From an uncultured Clostridia bacterium (GTDB lineage: Bacteria; Bacillota; Clostridia; Christensenellales; UBA1242): 9,484 nt of DNA. The stretch is from contig USJH01000029.1 of the NCBI GenBank assembly GCA_900554955.1, forward strand, positions 1 to 9,484, read 5' to 3'. The position numbers and the translations under genes were made by a program. This document shows, piece by piece, positions 1 to 5,812 of the stretch (positions within the stretch are counted from its first letter, which is position 1; every line of letters starts with the position of its first letter). The notes under the pieces were generated by a model, which was given only the letters and a program-made list of their open reading frames with translations, was not told where the DNA came from and searched no databases.

Positions 1-537
1 TTCCATTCCTTTTAAAATGATTGTTTTAATGTTTTCACGTGTTTCTTTCGTGTTTGGAATATATCCAAGAATAATTTTTTTTGCATAATAGAAACTTGTA
101 ACTCTGACATAGTCCCAAACAAGATAGAGCATTTCATTTGAAAGATCTGTTTTAAAAAGAGATTTAGCGGCATTTAAAGTTTCTTCTGAATATGGACATT
201 CAATTGGGTTTTTCAAAGTGTGTAAAAATGAAGTATAGAACATTGTTTCTTGTTTGTTTTCAATGAAATGATCCATGCAAGAAGTGTAAATTTCTTCTGT
301 GTTTTTTCCTTCTAAAATGCTATCTTTCAAAAGCTGTAAGTAGCCGTGACGAATGCCTTTTGCGATTTCGTTGATAAGGTCGTTCATAGAGTTAAAATTT
401 TCATATATTGTGTGTGTTGAAATGTCGCATGCTGTGGCAACGGTTCTGGCAGAAATTGCACTAATTCCTTTTTCTGCACCAATGTTAAGAGTTGCTTCAA
501 GAATTTTTGATCTTATGTTGTCGAGCTTTCTATACAT
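1..537 (-). CDS. TetR/AcrR-family transcriptional regulator, C-terminus cut by window edge
   Basis: The reverse strand is open from ATG at 537 to base 1, giving 179 residues without a stop. Residues about 11-58 form a typical TetR_N DNA-binding domain: a helix with ILEATLNIGAEKG, then the helix-turn-helix with RTVATACDIS and THTIYENF, followed by MNDLINEI, matching the usual 'IA..xGVS..tlYxHFxsKexL' pattern. The rest should be the helical ligand-binding and dimerisation domain, which shows no recognisable specificity. Family members are usually about 190-200 residues, so only a short tail is missing. The start is supported by GGGAGAA (complement of 544-550) six bases upstream and by a promoter at 562-589. 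The ligand and target genes cannot be told from this sequence. Such proteins are commonly repressors of adjacent genes, but the neighbour on the right has its own promoter and terminator, so no link is shown. Confidence 0.9.
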   Translation of the reverse strand, partial: MYRKLDNIRSKILEATLNIGAEKGISAISARTVATACDISTHTIYENFNSMNDLINEIAKGIRHGYLQLLKDSILEGKNTEEIYTSCMDHFIENKQETMFYTSFLHTLKNPIECPYSEETLNAAKSLFKTDLSNEMLYLVWDYVRVTSFYYAKKIILGYIPNTKETRENIKTIILKGME

Positions 538-561
538 TTGAAATTCTCCCTTATATGTAGT

Positions 562-589
562 AGTATATCAGTAAATAAAAAAAACACAA
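562..589 (-). promoter_or_regulatory. Promoter of the TetR-family gene
   Basis: Reading the minus strand, TTGTGT (584-589) and TATACT (562-567) are separated by 16 bases, and the -10 box lies 24 bases before the ATG at 537. The -10 is good and the -35 only fair. The -35 box lies inside the terminator hairpin of the upstream gene. Confidence 0.55.
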
Positions 590-629
590 GCGAATTTGAA
601 AAGTTTGCATCAAATTGCACATGTGTTTT
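577..629 (-). terminator. Rho-independent terminator of the 660-1458 gene
   Basis: On the minus strand, AAAACACA (622-629) pairs with TGTGTTTT (581-588), and AATTTG (611-616) pairs with CAAATT (593-598). A small internal loop separates the two helices and the apical loop is about 12 bases. The distal arm runs into eight T (577-584). It lies about 30 bases after the stop codon at 660. Confidence 0.7.
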
Positions 630-659
630 GAATTTGTGTATTTTTTGATTAATTTTGCG

Positions 660-1458
660 TTATTTTTCCAAGTCTTCGGTGCTGGAGTTTTGTGCTGCAG
701 ATTCTGTTTCTTTAATAAAAAATTTTACCAAAGATTCAATGTTTTCTGCGTTTAAGCTTTTTTTGAATCTTATTATAATATTTCAAAGTTTCTTCACGAA
801 TTGCATGAACTTTTTCTGCATTTGAAATGTAAAGTGAAATATATTTTTGACTATATTTTTGACGATTTTTATAATAAGATGGAATGTCTGGGTCATTATC
901 AACTTTGTGGTTTTTATTAAGCATGTTTCCAACATCGTCACATATAACTTGCTCGCAAAATTCAAGTGCAGCAAGGTCTTCTGAAAGGTCTGAAAAAATC
1001 ATTGCGCTTGTGTTGCGAGTTCCGTTTATTGAAAATTTATATTTATCTTTTGAAAATACAATTTTGTCAGTTGCTTTATAAATTGCATTTGCAGCCATTT
1101 GATAAACCATGTCTGGGTCGCTTGATGTTGGGCTGTTGAAGAAATCTTCGTCATAATAAACTTCTCGTCCAAGATAGAAGGAAACAGCAGCTTCAAGACG
1201 GTTTTTCATTATATATGTGAAGTTCTCGTCTTCATAATTTTTTTGAACGGCTTCAAGAAATTCTTTAATGCTTACTTTTTTAAGGTCTTTGCCAAACGAC
1301 TCGGTGTTTTCAAGGGCATAAAGTGTAAGAACCGTGTCGAATATGTCTCTTCTGAATTCCATTAAAAGAGTTTGTTCATTCCAAAGAATGTGTTTGCGAA
1401 AACCTATGTTTTTAAGTTGTTCAATGTTATATAATCCATCAATTTCATCTTTATACAT
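660..1458 (-). CDS. Unrecognised protein, frameshifted near its C-terminus
   Basis: I do not recognise this family. The uninterrupted frame runs from 1458 to a TGA at 736, ending in a basic, atypical tail (KRRKH). The minus strand continues in a different frame with ordinary-looking codons (NAENIESLVKFFIKETESAA, then a short Ser/Thr/Glu-rich end) to TAA at 660. Removing one A from the A7 run (758-764) joins the two into 265 residues. The protein looks soluble and largely helical, with many charged and aromatic residues, no signal peptide and no membrane segment. An upstream ATG at 1473 would add five residues. I prefer 1458 because GGAG (complement of 1468-1471) precedes it by nine bases, and because the promoter would start transcripts near 1475, leaving the 1473 start almost leaderless. 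It is transcribed alone, divergent from ndk. The break is either a base-call error or a real truncation. Confidence 0.7.
758..764 (-). other. Homopolymer (A7 on coding strand) at apparent frameshift
   Basis: Seven A on the coding strand put the reading frame one base out of register. Six A would join Gln-Lys to Ser-Leu-Asn-Ala-Glu and extend the protein to the stop at 660. See the entry for the gene. Confidence 0.7.
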
Positions 1459-1481
1459 CTTTGTTATCTCCATATATGTTC

Positions 1482-1510
1482 ATTATACCATTGTTGAGAT
1501 TGTTTTTCAA
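1482..1510 (-). promoter_or_regulatory. Promoter of the 660-1458 gene
   Basis: On the minus strand, TTGAAA (1505-1510), a 17-base spacer and TATAAT (1482-1487), with an extended -10 TGG just before it. The -10 ends 23 bases before the preferred ATG at 1458. This spacing helps decide the start codon. Confidence 0.8.
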
Positions 1511-1709
1511 GATGTGTTTTTTATTTTTATGCTTTTGCTTTAATGATATTATGTTTTTTGTGGACATTTGCGTTTTTTTATTGTTTTTTGAGGCGTTTGC
1601 ATGTTTTTTCTTATGGTTTTTTGCAAAAAGGGTATAAAATTGTGCTAAAATTGGTGAAATTTTGGCGATTTGTTTTGTGCTTATATTTTGTTTGTTTTGA
1701 ATTTGATGT

Positions 1710-1724
1710 GAGTTTTAAAAACTC
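1710..1724. promoter_or_regulatory. Perfect 15-bp palindrome abutting the ndk -35 box
   Basis: GAGTTTT-A-AAAACTC reads the same on both strands about its central base. It ends at the base directly before the putative -35 hexamer of ndk. The position suits a regulator-binding site, but the simple composition means chance is possible. Confidence 0.4.
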
Positions 1725-1753
1725 TTTACTATAAGACAAAAATTTGATATAAT
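1725..1753 (+). promoter_or_regulatory. ndk promoter
   Basis: TTTACT (1725-1730), a 17-base spacer and TATAAT (1748-1753), with TGA before the -10 giving an extended -10. The expected transcript start near 1760 leaves a leader of about 22 bases containing AAGGAG (1770-1775). Confidence 0.8.
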
Positions 1754-1781
1754 ATAACAAGTTAAAATTAAGGAGAACACT

Positions 1782-2216
1782 ATGAAACAAATTTCTTATG
1801 TAATGGTTAAACCTGGATTTGCGAACAATGATGAAGTTATCGCAGAAGTAAAGGCAAGACTCAACAAAAACGGCATTAAAGTATTGAAAGAAGGTTTTAT
1901 TCATTATACACCTGAATATGCAAAAAGACATTATCATGAACACGTTAACAAACCTTTCTATCCAGGGCTTGAAAACTATATCACAAGCGACAAGGCATAT
2001 GGAATGAAGGTTGAAGGCGAAAATGCAATTGCAACAATACGTGCACTTGCTGGCTCAACAAAAAATCCAGACAAAGGAACAATTCGCTATGATATTCCTG
2101 AAATGCTTGGACTTGAAAGAAGAGTTACAGAAAACGTTGTTCACTCTTCAGACAGTGAAGAAGCTGCAAAAATTGAACTTGCAATTTTTGATGAACTTCT
2201 TGCAAAACGAGCTTAA
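1782..2216 (+). CDS. ndk: Nucleoside diphosphate kinase
   Basis: The enzyme moves the gamma-phosphate from one nucleoside triphosphate to a nucleoside diphosphate through a phosphohistidine, balancing cytoplasmic NTP and dNTP pools. The 144 residues show the family landmarks in order: VMVKP (7-11, the conserved Lys), HYHEHVNKPFY (50-60), VEGENAI (77-83), the Arg and Thr of RALAGST (87-93), GTIRYD (99-104) and NVVHSSDS (118-125), whose His121 is the phosphorylated residue. Length is typical (about 135-155). The N-terminal half is somewhat divergent, with VMVKPGFAN in place of the common TLIKPDAV. ATG at 1782 is chosen because AAGGAG lies six bases upstream and the protein begins where the family begins. 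It stands alone, with its own promoter (1725-1753) and terminator (2228-2256). All catalytic residues look intact. Confidence 0.95.
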   Translation: MKQISYVMVKPGFANNDEVIAEVKARLNKNGIKVLKEGFIHYTPEYAKRHYHEHVNKPFYPGLENYITSDKAYGMKVEGENAIATIRALAGSTKNPDKGTIRYDIPEMLGLERRVTENVVHSSDSEEAAKIELAIFDELLAKRA

Positions 2217-2227
2217 AAAATAATTGG

Positions 2228-2256
2228 AAAAGTTGCGTTGAATCGCAACTTTTTTT
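2228..2256 (+). terminator. Terminator of ndk
   Basis: AAAAGTTGCG (2228-2237) pairs with CGCAACTTTT (2244-2253) around the six-base loop TTGAAT, and the arm runs into seven T (2250-2256). It starts 11 bases after the ndk stop codon. Confidence 0.9.
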
Positions 2257-2280
2257 ATTGAATTTCAAAAAAAATGTTTA

Positions 2281-2320
2281 AATAGGACATCAAATTTATT
2301 TTTGATGTTCTATTCTTTTT
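2281..2320 (+). terminator. Second hairpin downstream of ndk, probable tandem terminator
   Basis: AATAGGACATCAAA (2281-2294) pairs with TTTGATGTTCTATT (2301-2314) over 14 bp with a single G-U wobble and a six-base loop, followed by C and five T. It may be a back-up terminator insulating the dlt-like operon, or another structured RNA element. The U-run is shorter than that of the first hairpin. Confidence 0.6.
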
Positions 2321-2423
2321 GTGCAAAAAATTGCATCTAAATGAAATAAAAAATGCAAAATGATGCTGAAATCGTAAAAATTTATGCAAAGTGTGCTAAA
2401 TTTATATATTTTTTTCTATTTGA

Positions 2424-2452
2424 TTGTGTTTTGAATGCATGTTTGTTATAAT
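2424..2452 (+). promoter_or_regulatory. Promoter of the dlt-like operon
   Basis: TTGTGT (2424-2429), a 17-base spacer and TATAAT (2447-2452), with TGT before it as an extended -10. The predicted transcript start near 2459 leaves about 16 bases before the ATG at 2475. This excludes the in-frame ATG at 2424, which lies inside the promoter. Confidence 0.8.
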
Positions 2453-2474
2453 GGAAAATGCTTGGAGAAGAATA

Positions 2475-3293
2475 ATGAAAAATATACTTGAAGACTTGGA
2501 AAATGTTTTAAAAACAATGCCAAATAAAGCACTTTTCAGAGATACAGAACAATCGCTCAGTGTAAGTGATGTTTGTTCTCGCGCAAAGAAAATCGGTTCG
2601 ACACTTGCAAAATTGAATGTTAAAAATCAACCTTTTGCGGTTTTTGATAATAGAGATGTTGATACTCTTTGTGCAATGCTTGGTGTTGTTTATAGTGGGA
2701 ACTATTATGTTGTTATCGACACATATTCTCCTGTTGACCGTCTTGCTAAAATTTATGATGTTTTGAAACCAGTTTTAAGCATTGGAAAAGAAAACAATCT
2801 TGAACTTGCAAAAGAATTGAATGTGACAGAGAAAACAAAACTCGTTTATGATCTTTATAATGAAAAAATTGATGAAATTCTTCTTTCAAAAGTGAGAGCA
2901 AGAATGATATCGACTGATCCAATTTATGTTTTGTTCACATCGGGCTCAACTGGAATTCCAAAAGGTGCAATTTTGAGTCATGAAATGGTGATTTCATATA
3001 CCGATTGGTTCATTAAAGAATTTAACATCTCAAGCGAAACAGTTTTTGGAAGTCAACTTTCATTTTATTTCAGCGCATCGGTTTCAGACATTTTTTCAAC
3101 CGTTCGAACTGGTGCGGAATTTAACATTATTCCAAAATCATATTTTTCGTTTCCAATCAAGCTTGTTGAATTTTTAGAAGAAAGAAAGGTTAACACAATT
3201 TACTGGGTTCCATCGGCACTTTGCATTGTTGCAAACCTTAAACTTTTTGACTATAAAAAGCCAACATTTAAAACAAGTTTTGTTTGCTGGTGA
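2475..3293 (+). CDS. dltA-like fragment 1: N-terminal adenylation subdomain
   Basis: As read, this frame encodes 272 residues and ends at TGA (3291-3293). Residues 1-266 belong to the AMP-binding fold, with the phosphate-binding loop at 153-164 (FTSGSTGIPKGA). The last six residues (TSFVCW) are out of frame. The family sequence continues in the next frame as Gln-Val-Leu-Phe-Ala-Gly-Glu, so the fragment lacks the acceptor-binding and C-terminal parts and would be inactive by itself. Confidence 0.75.
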   Translation: MKNILEDLENVLKTMPNKALFRDTEQSLSVSDVCSRAKKIGSTLAKLNVKNQPFAVFDNRDVDTLCAMLGVVYSGNYYVVIDTYSPVDRLAKIYDVLKPVLSIGKENNLELAKELNVTEKTKLVYDLYNEKIDEILLSKVRARMISTDPIYVLFTSGSTGIPKGAILSHEMVISYTDWFIKEFNISSETVFGSQLSFYFSASVSDIFSTVRTGAEFNIIPKSYFSFPIKLVEFLEERKVNTIYWVPSALCIVANLKLFDYKKPTFKTSFVCW

Positions 3294-3498
3294 AGTGATG
3301 CCAAACAAACAACTTAACTATTGGCGAAAACATCTTGAAGCAGATGGAACAATATTTGCAAATTTGTTTGGGCCAACAGAGACTGTTGACATTTGCACAT
3401 TTTATCGTGTGAATAGACAGTTTAGAGATGATGAGCCATTGCCAATTGGTGTGCATATTGACAACTGTGACACATTTGTAGTGGGGGGGGGGTGCTAA
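3271..3498 (+). CDS. dltA-like fragment 2: central adenylation segment
   Basis: This frame carries the middle of the ligase: LFAGEVMPNKQLNYW, then ANLFGPTETVDICTF (the GPTE motif contacts ATP), then DDEPLPIG. It ends at TAA (3496-3498) just after the G10 tract, reading Val-Gly-Gly-Gly-Cys. It has no ribosome binding site of its own and is only meaningful joined to its neighbours. Confidence 0.7.
   Translation, partial: KQVLFAGEVMPNKQLNYWRKHLEADGTIFANLFGPTETVDICTFYRVNRQFRDDEPLPIGVHIDNCDTFVVGGGC
3483..3492 (+). repeat. G10 mononucleotide tract inside the dltA-like coding region
   Basis: Ten G in a row within an AT-rich gene. Ten puts the ligase out of frame; nine, six or twelve would restore it (Val-Gly-Gly-Gly-Ala-Lys for nine). 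The tract falls in a variable loop just before KEIKEPGEIGEL, where a few extra glycines would be tolerated. Confidence 0.9.
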
Positions 3499-4000
3499 AG
3501 AAATTAAAGAGCCGGGAGAAATTGGTGAACTTTATGTTCGTGGTGCTTTGGTTGCTTTTGGATATTTTGACAACAAAGACAAAACTTCTGAAGCTTTTGT
3601 TCAAAACCCTTTACAGAATCATTATCCAGAAATTGTTTACAAAACTGGTGACCTTGTCAAGATAAACGAATATGGCGAATATGACTATGCTGGAAGAAAA
3701 GATTTTCAAATTAAACACATGGGATATAGAATTGAACTTGGTGAAATTGAAAATTCAGCGAATGCCCTTGATAAAGTTACTGGTGTTGTTTGTGTCTATG
3801 ATGCGGAAAAAGATTTGATTGTTGCACTTTATACTGGTGCACTTAAAAAAGATGATTTCATTGCACAAATCAAAACAAAGGTTCCTGCATATATGGTTCC
3901 AAACGTTGTGATCAAGTTGCCAGCAATGCCATATAACCAAAATGGCAAAGTTGACAGAAAATATTTGAAAAATAACTATAAAAGTTTGATAAAGGAGTAA
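3491..4000 (+). CDS. dltA-like fragment 3: C-terminal ligase domain
   Basis: From the end of the G tract this frame reads GAKEIKEPGEIGELYVRG, then VYKTGDL, the hinge and core region GRKDFQIKHMGYRIELGEIE, and NQNGKVDRKYL, whose Lys is the C-terminal catalytic lysine of adenylating enzymes. No ATG with a ribosome binding site opens the frame; the only start-like codon near its beginning is a TTG at 3548 that is plainly an internal Leu. The 3' end carries AAAGGAG (3991-3997), the ribosome binding site of the carrier gene, overlapping the stop codon. Confidence 0.75.
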   Translation, partial: GAKEIKEPGEIGELYVRGALVAFGYFDNKDKTSEAFVQNPLQNHYPEIVYKTGDLVKINEYGEYDYAGRKDFQIKHMGYRIELGEIENSANALDKVTGVVCVYDAEKDLIVALYTGALKKDDFIAQIKTKVPAYMVPNVVIKLPAMPYNQNGKVDRKYLKNNYKSLIKE

Positions 4001-4003
4001 ATT

Positions 4004-4234
4004 ATGGACAAACTTATTAAAATTTTAAACGAAATTAAACCTGGGGTTGATTTCACAAAAGAAGACAATTTGATTGAAAAAAGAATTTTAACATCTTTTG
4101 ATATCATCAGACTTGTAATGGAAATTAATGGTGAATTTGACATTGAAATTACACCACTTCACATTATTCCTGAAAATTTCAAAAATGCTGAAACAATTTA
4201 TGCACTTATTCAAAAAATCGAGGACGAAGAATAG
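4004..4234 (+). CDS. dltC: DltC-like aminoacyl carrier protein
   Basis: A 76-residue acidic helical protein of acyl-carrier type, the size of DltC (about 78). It would carry the activated amino acid as a thioester on a 4'-phosphopantetheine attached to Ser31. The region LIEKRILTSFDIIRLVMEI (23-41) matches the start of helix 2 in DltC proteins, where the usual reading is LLDSF; here Asp before the Ser is replaced by Thr30. FDIEI (45-49) and IPENFKNAETIYALI fit helix 3 and the C-terminal helix. It sits three bases after the ligase gene, with AAAGGAG overlapping that gene's stop, so translation of the two is probably coupled. It is followed three bases later by the acyltransferase gene. Its partners are inferred to be the ligase, the MBOAT protein and the PPTase of the same operon. 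A general fatty-acid ACP is less likely given the context. Confidence 0.85.
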   Translation: MDKLIKILNEIKPGVDFTKEDNLIEKRILTSFDIIRLVMEINGEFDIEITPLHIIPENFKNAETIYALIQKIEDEE

Positions 4235-4237
4235 AAA

Positions 4238-5812
4238 ATGGATTTGAAAATTTCAATTTTTCTTCTCCTTTTCATGAGTGTTGGTCTGGGGCTATATTTC
4301 ATTGTTCCAAAAAAATATCGCTGGATTGTTGTGCTTTCTGAAAGTGTAATTTTTTATGCACTTTACAGCAAGTTTATGAGTTTTTTCATCTTGGCAACAG
4401 TCCTGATTATATATTTTATTGGACTTTGGATTTCTGCACTCGACCAAAAATTTCAAACAAAGAAAGAAGGGCTTGAAAAAGAAGAAAGAAAAGCTCTTAA
4501 AAAGAAAATTGGAAAAGCAAAAAAGTGGGTTACTGCTCTTGGAATTGTCCTTAATCTTGCAATTCTGGCGGTTTTGAAATATTCTGGATTTTTTGCATCA
4601 ATTTTTGAAGGATTTTTCTCGTGGTTTAAGTGGGAAGTTCATCTTCCAATCTTAAAGGTTGTTTTGCCGCTTGGAATTTCATATTATACATTATCATCAA
4701 TTGGATATATGGTTGATGTTTGCAGGGGAAAATATCCAGCAGACAAAAACTTTTTCAGGGTTTCGCTTTTCGTTTTATATTTTCCACAACTTTTGGAAGG
4801 TCCTTTTGCTTTTTATGATAAACTTGCTTTTCAACTTTATGACGGGGCAGAGTTTGATGCAAAAAGAATATCATCTGGATTTTTACTTGTGCTTTGGGGC
4901 TTCTTCAAAAAGGCAATCATTGCTGACCGTTTTGCAATTATTGTGACTGCGGTTTTCAAGGGATATGCTTCATATTCTGGCATTATAATTTTGATTGGAA
5001 TTATCGCTTTCACAATTCAGCTTTATGCTGAGTTTTCGGGAATTATTGATGTTGTTCGTGGAATTTCTGAGATGTATGGTTTTAATCTTGAAAAGAACTT
5101 TGAACAACCATTTTTCTCTCAAACAGTAAATGAGTTTTGGAGAAGATGGCACATTTCACTTGGTGCTTGGTTTAGAGAATATATCTTTTATCCGATTTCA
5201 ATGAGTAAAGGGTTTATGAATATGAACAAGAAATTGCATGGCAAAGTTTCGCAATTTTTTGAAGTGTTTATTCCTTCACTTCTTGCACTTTTTGTTGTTT
5301 GGCTTTTAAATGGTTTGTGGCATGGTGCAAGCATTAAATATGTTGTTTATGGGCTTTACTATTATGTTATAATGATGATTGGAATGTGTTTTGAGCCACT
5401 TTTCAATTTGATTTATAATAAGACAAAAATAAACAAAGATCATTGGACATTGAAAACTTTAAGGATTATTCGAACACTTATCATTGTTAACATTGGGATG
5501 CTCATTTTCAGAGCTCCAACACTTGCTGATAGTTTTAAAATGTTCACTGGAATGTTCACAAACACTCACATGAATTCAAATCTTCTTTCAATCATTGATA
5601 TTGGAGATTTGGTTGTTGCTCTTGTTTCACTTGTTTGTCTTGTTGTTGTGGATTTCTTGCAAGAGTTTAAAATCAATATTCGTGAAAAATTTGCTTCTTC
5701 ACACTTCTTGCTTAAATATGCATGTTTGCTTGTCTTGATTTTTGCAATTATCATCTTTGGGGCATATGGTGATGGTTATGTTGCTGTTGACCCAATTTAT
5801 GGAGGATTTTAA
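4238..5812 (+). CDS. dltB: DltB-like MBOAT-family membrane acyltransferase
   Basis: A 524-residue polytopic membrane protein of the MBOAT family. In Dlt systems it accepts the aminoacyl group from the carrier and passes it across the membrane toward lipoteichoic acid. Hydrophobic helices fill most of the length. Family marks are LEGPF (186-190), AEFSGIIDVVRG (264-275), FWRRWHISLGAWFREYIFYP (300-319) and LNGLWHGA (357-364), whose His362 is the conserved MBOAT catalytic histidine. A Lys/Glu-rich cytoplasmic loop (about 72-98) follows the first helices. It is clearly longer than classical DltB (about 400) and nearer AlgI/PatA-type MBOATs, so polysaccharide O-acylation is an alternative role. The start has only a weak, distant GAGGA (4220-4224), suggesting coupling to the carrier gene. 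Its stop overlaps the next ATG by one base (TAATG). Confidence 0.88.
   Translation: MDLKISIFLLLFMSVGLGLYFIVPKKYRWIVVLSESVIFYALYSKFMSFFILATVLIIYFIGLWISALDQKFQTKKEGLEKEERKALKKKIGKAKKWVTALGIVLNLAILAVLKYSGFFASIFEGFFSWFKWEVHLPILKVVLPLGISYYTLSSIGYMVDVCRGKYPADKNFFRVSLFVLYFPQLLEGPFAFYDKLAFQLYDGAEFDAKRISSGFLLVLWGFFKKAIIADRFAIIVTAVFKGYASYSGIIILIGIIAFTIQLYAEFSGIIDVVRGISEMYGFNLEKNFEQPFFSQTVNEFWRRWHISLGAWFREYIFYPISMSKGFMNMNKKLHGKVSQFFEVFIPSLLALFVVWLLNGLWHGASIKYVVYGLYYYVIMMIGMCFEPLFNLIYNKTKINKDHWTLKTLRIIRTLIIVNIGMLIFRAPTLADSFKMFTGMFTNTHMNSNLLSIIDIGDLVVALVSLVCLVVVDFLQEFKINIREKFASSHFLLKYACLLVLIFAIIIFGAYGDGYVAVDPIYGGF

Larger units (their letters stand above)
1474..1781. other. Gene-free divergent promoter region with T-tracts
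   Basis: No gene is supported here. The left end holds the minus-strand promoter (1482-1510) and the right end the ndk promoter (1725-1753). Between them the plus strand is T/G-rich, with T-runs of 5-7 bases near 1503, 1517, 1524, 1554, 1573, 1584, 1604 and 1617, several spaced close to multiples of a helical turn. TTTTTGCAAAAA (1618-1629) is a perfect 12-bp palindrome. Short open frames in the stretch are low-complexity Phe/Leu/Cys strings without ribosome binding sites. Confidence 0.6.
2475..4000 (+). pseudogene. dltA: DltA-like amino acid adenylating ligase, frame broken twice
   Basis: The intact enzyme would activate an amino acid with ATP and load it onto the phosphopantetheine of the carrier protein encoded next (D-alanine in classical DltA, for teichoic acid esterification). 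Three consecutive frames carry successive parts of one AMP-binding enzyme. Dropping one base near 3255-3273 and one G from the G10 tract (3483-3492) gives exactly 507 residues, the usual DltA length. ANL-superfamily motifs appear in order: FTSGSTGIPKGA, LFAGEVMP, LFGPTE, YKTGDL, GRKDFQIKHMGYRIELGEIE and NQNGKVDR. The start at 2475 has GGAGAAG (2464-2470) upstream. All motifs are well preserved, so this is either a recent lesion, a switchable gene or a base-calling error. 'LFAGE' has Ala where Bacillus DltA has Cys, so D-Ala specificity is not assured. It is first in a tightly packed operon, three bases before the carrier gene. Confidence 0.85.

Noticed and set aside
758..764. Programmed ribosomal frameshift in the 660-1458 gene
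   Set aside because: An A7 run alone lacks a convincing downstream pseudoknot or internal ribosome-binding stimulator, and the needed shift direction is the unusual +1; a base-call error or slippage is simpler.
1543..1734. Plus-strand open frame rich in Phe, Leu and Cys
   Set aside because: It is a by-product of the T-rich intergenic tract, has no convincing ribosome binding site and runs into the ndk promoter.
2424..2474. Longer start of the dltA-like gene at ATG 2424
   Set aside because: The added codons overlap the -35 and -10 boxes, and the ATG at 2475 has a good GGAGAAG site.
3291..3293. TGA read as tryptophan (alternative genetic code)
   Set aside because: At both apparent internal TGA stops (736 and 3291) the continuing coding sequence is in another frame, and Trp is encoded by TGG throughout.
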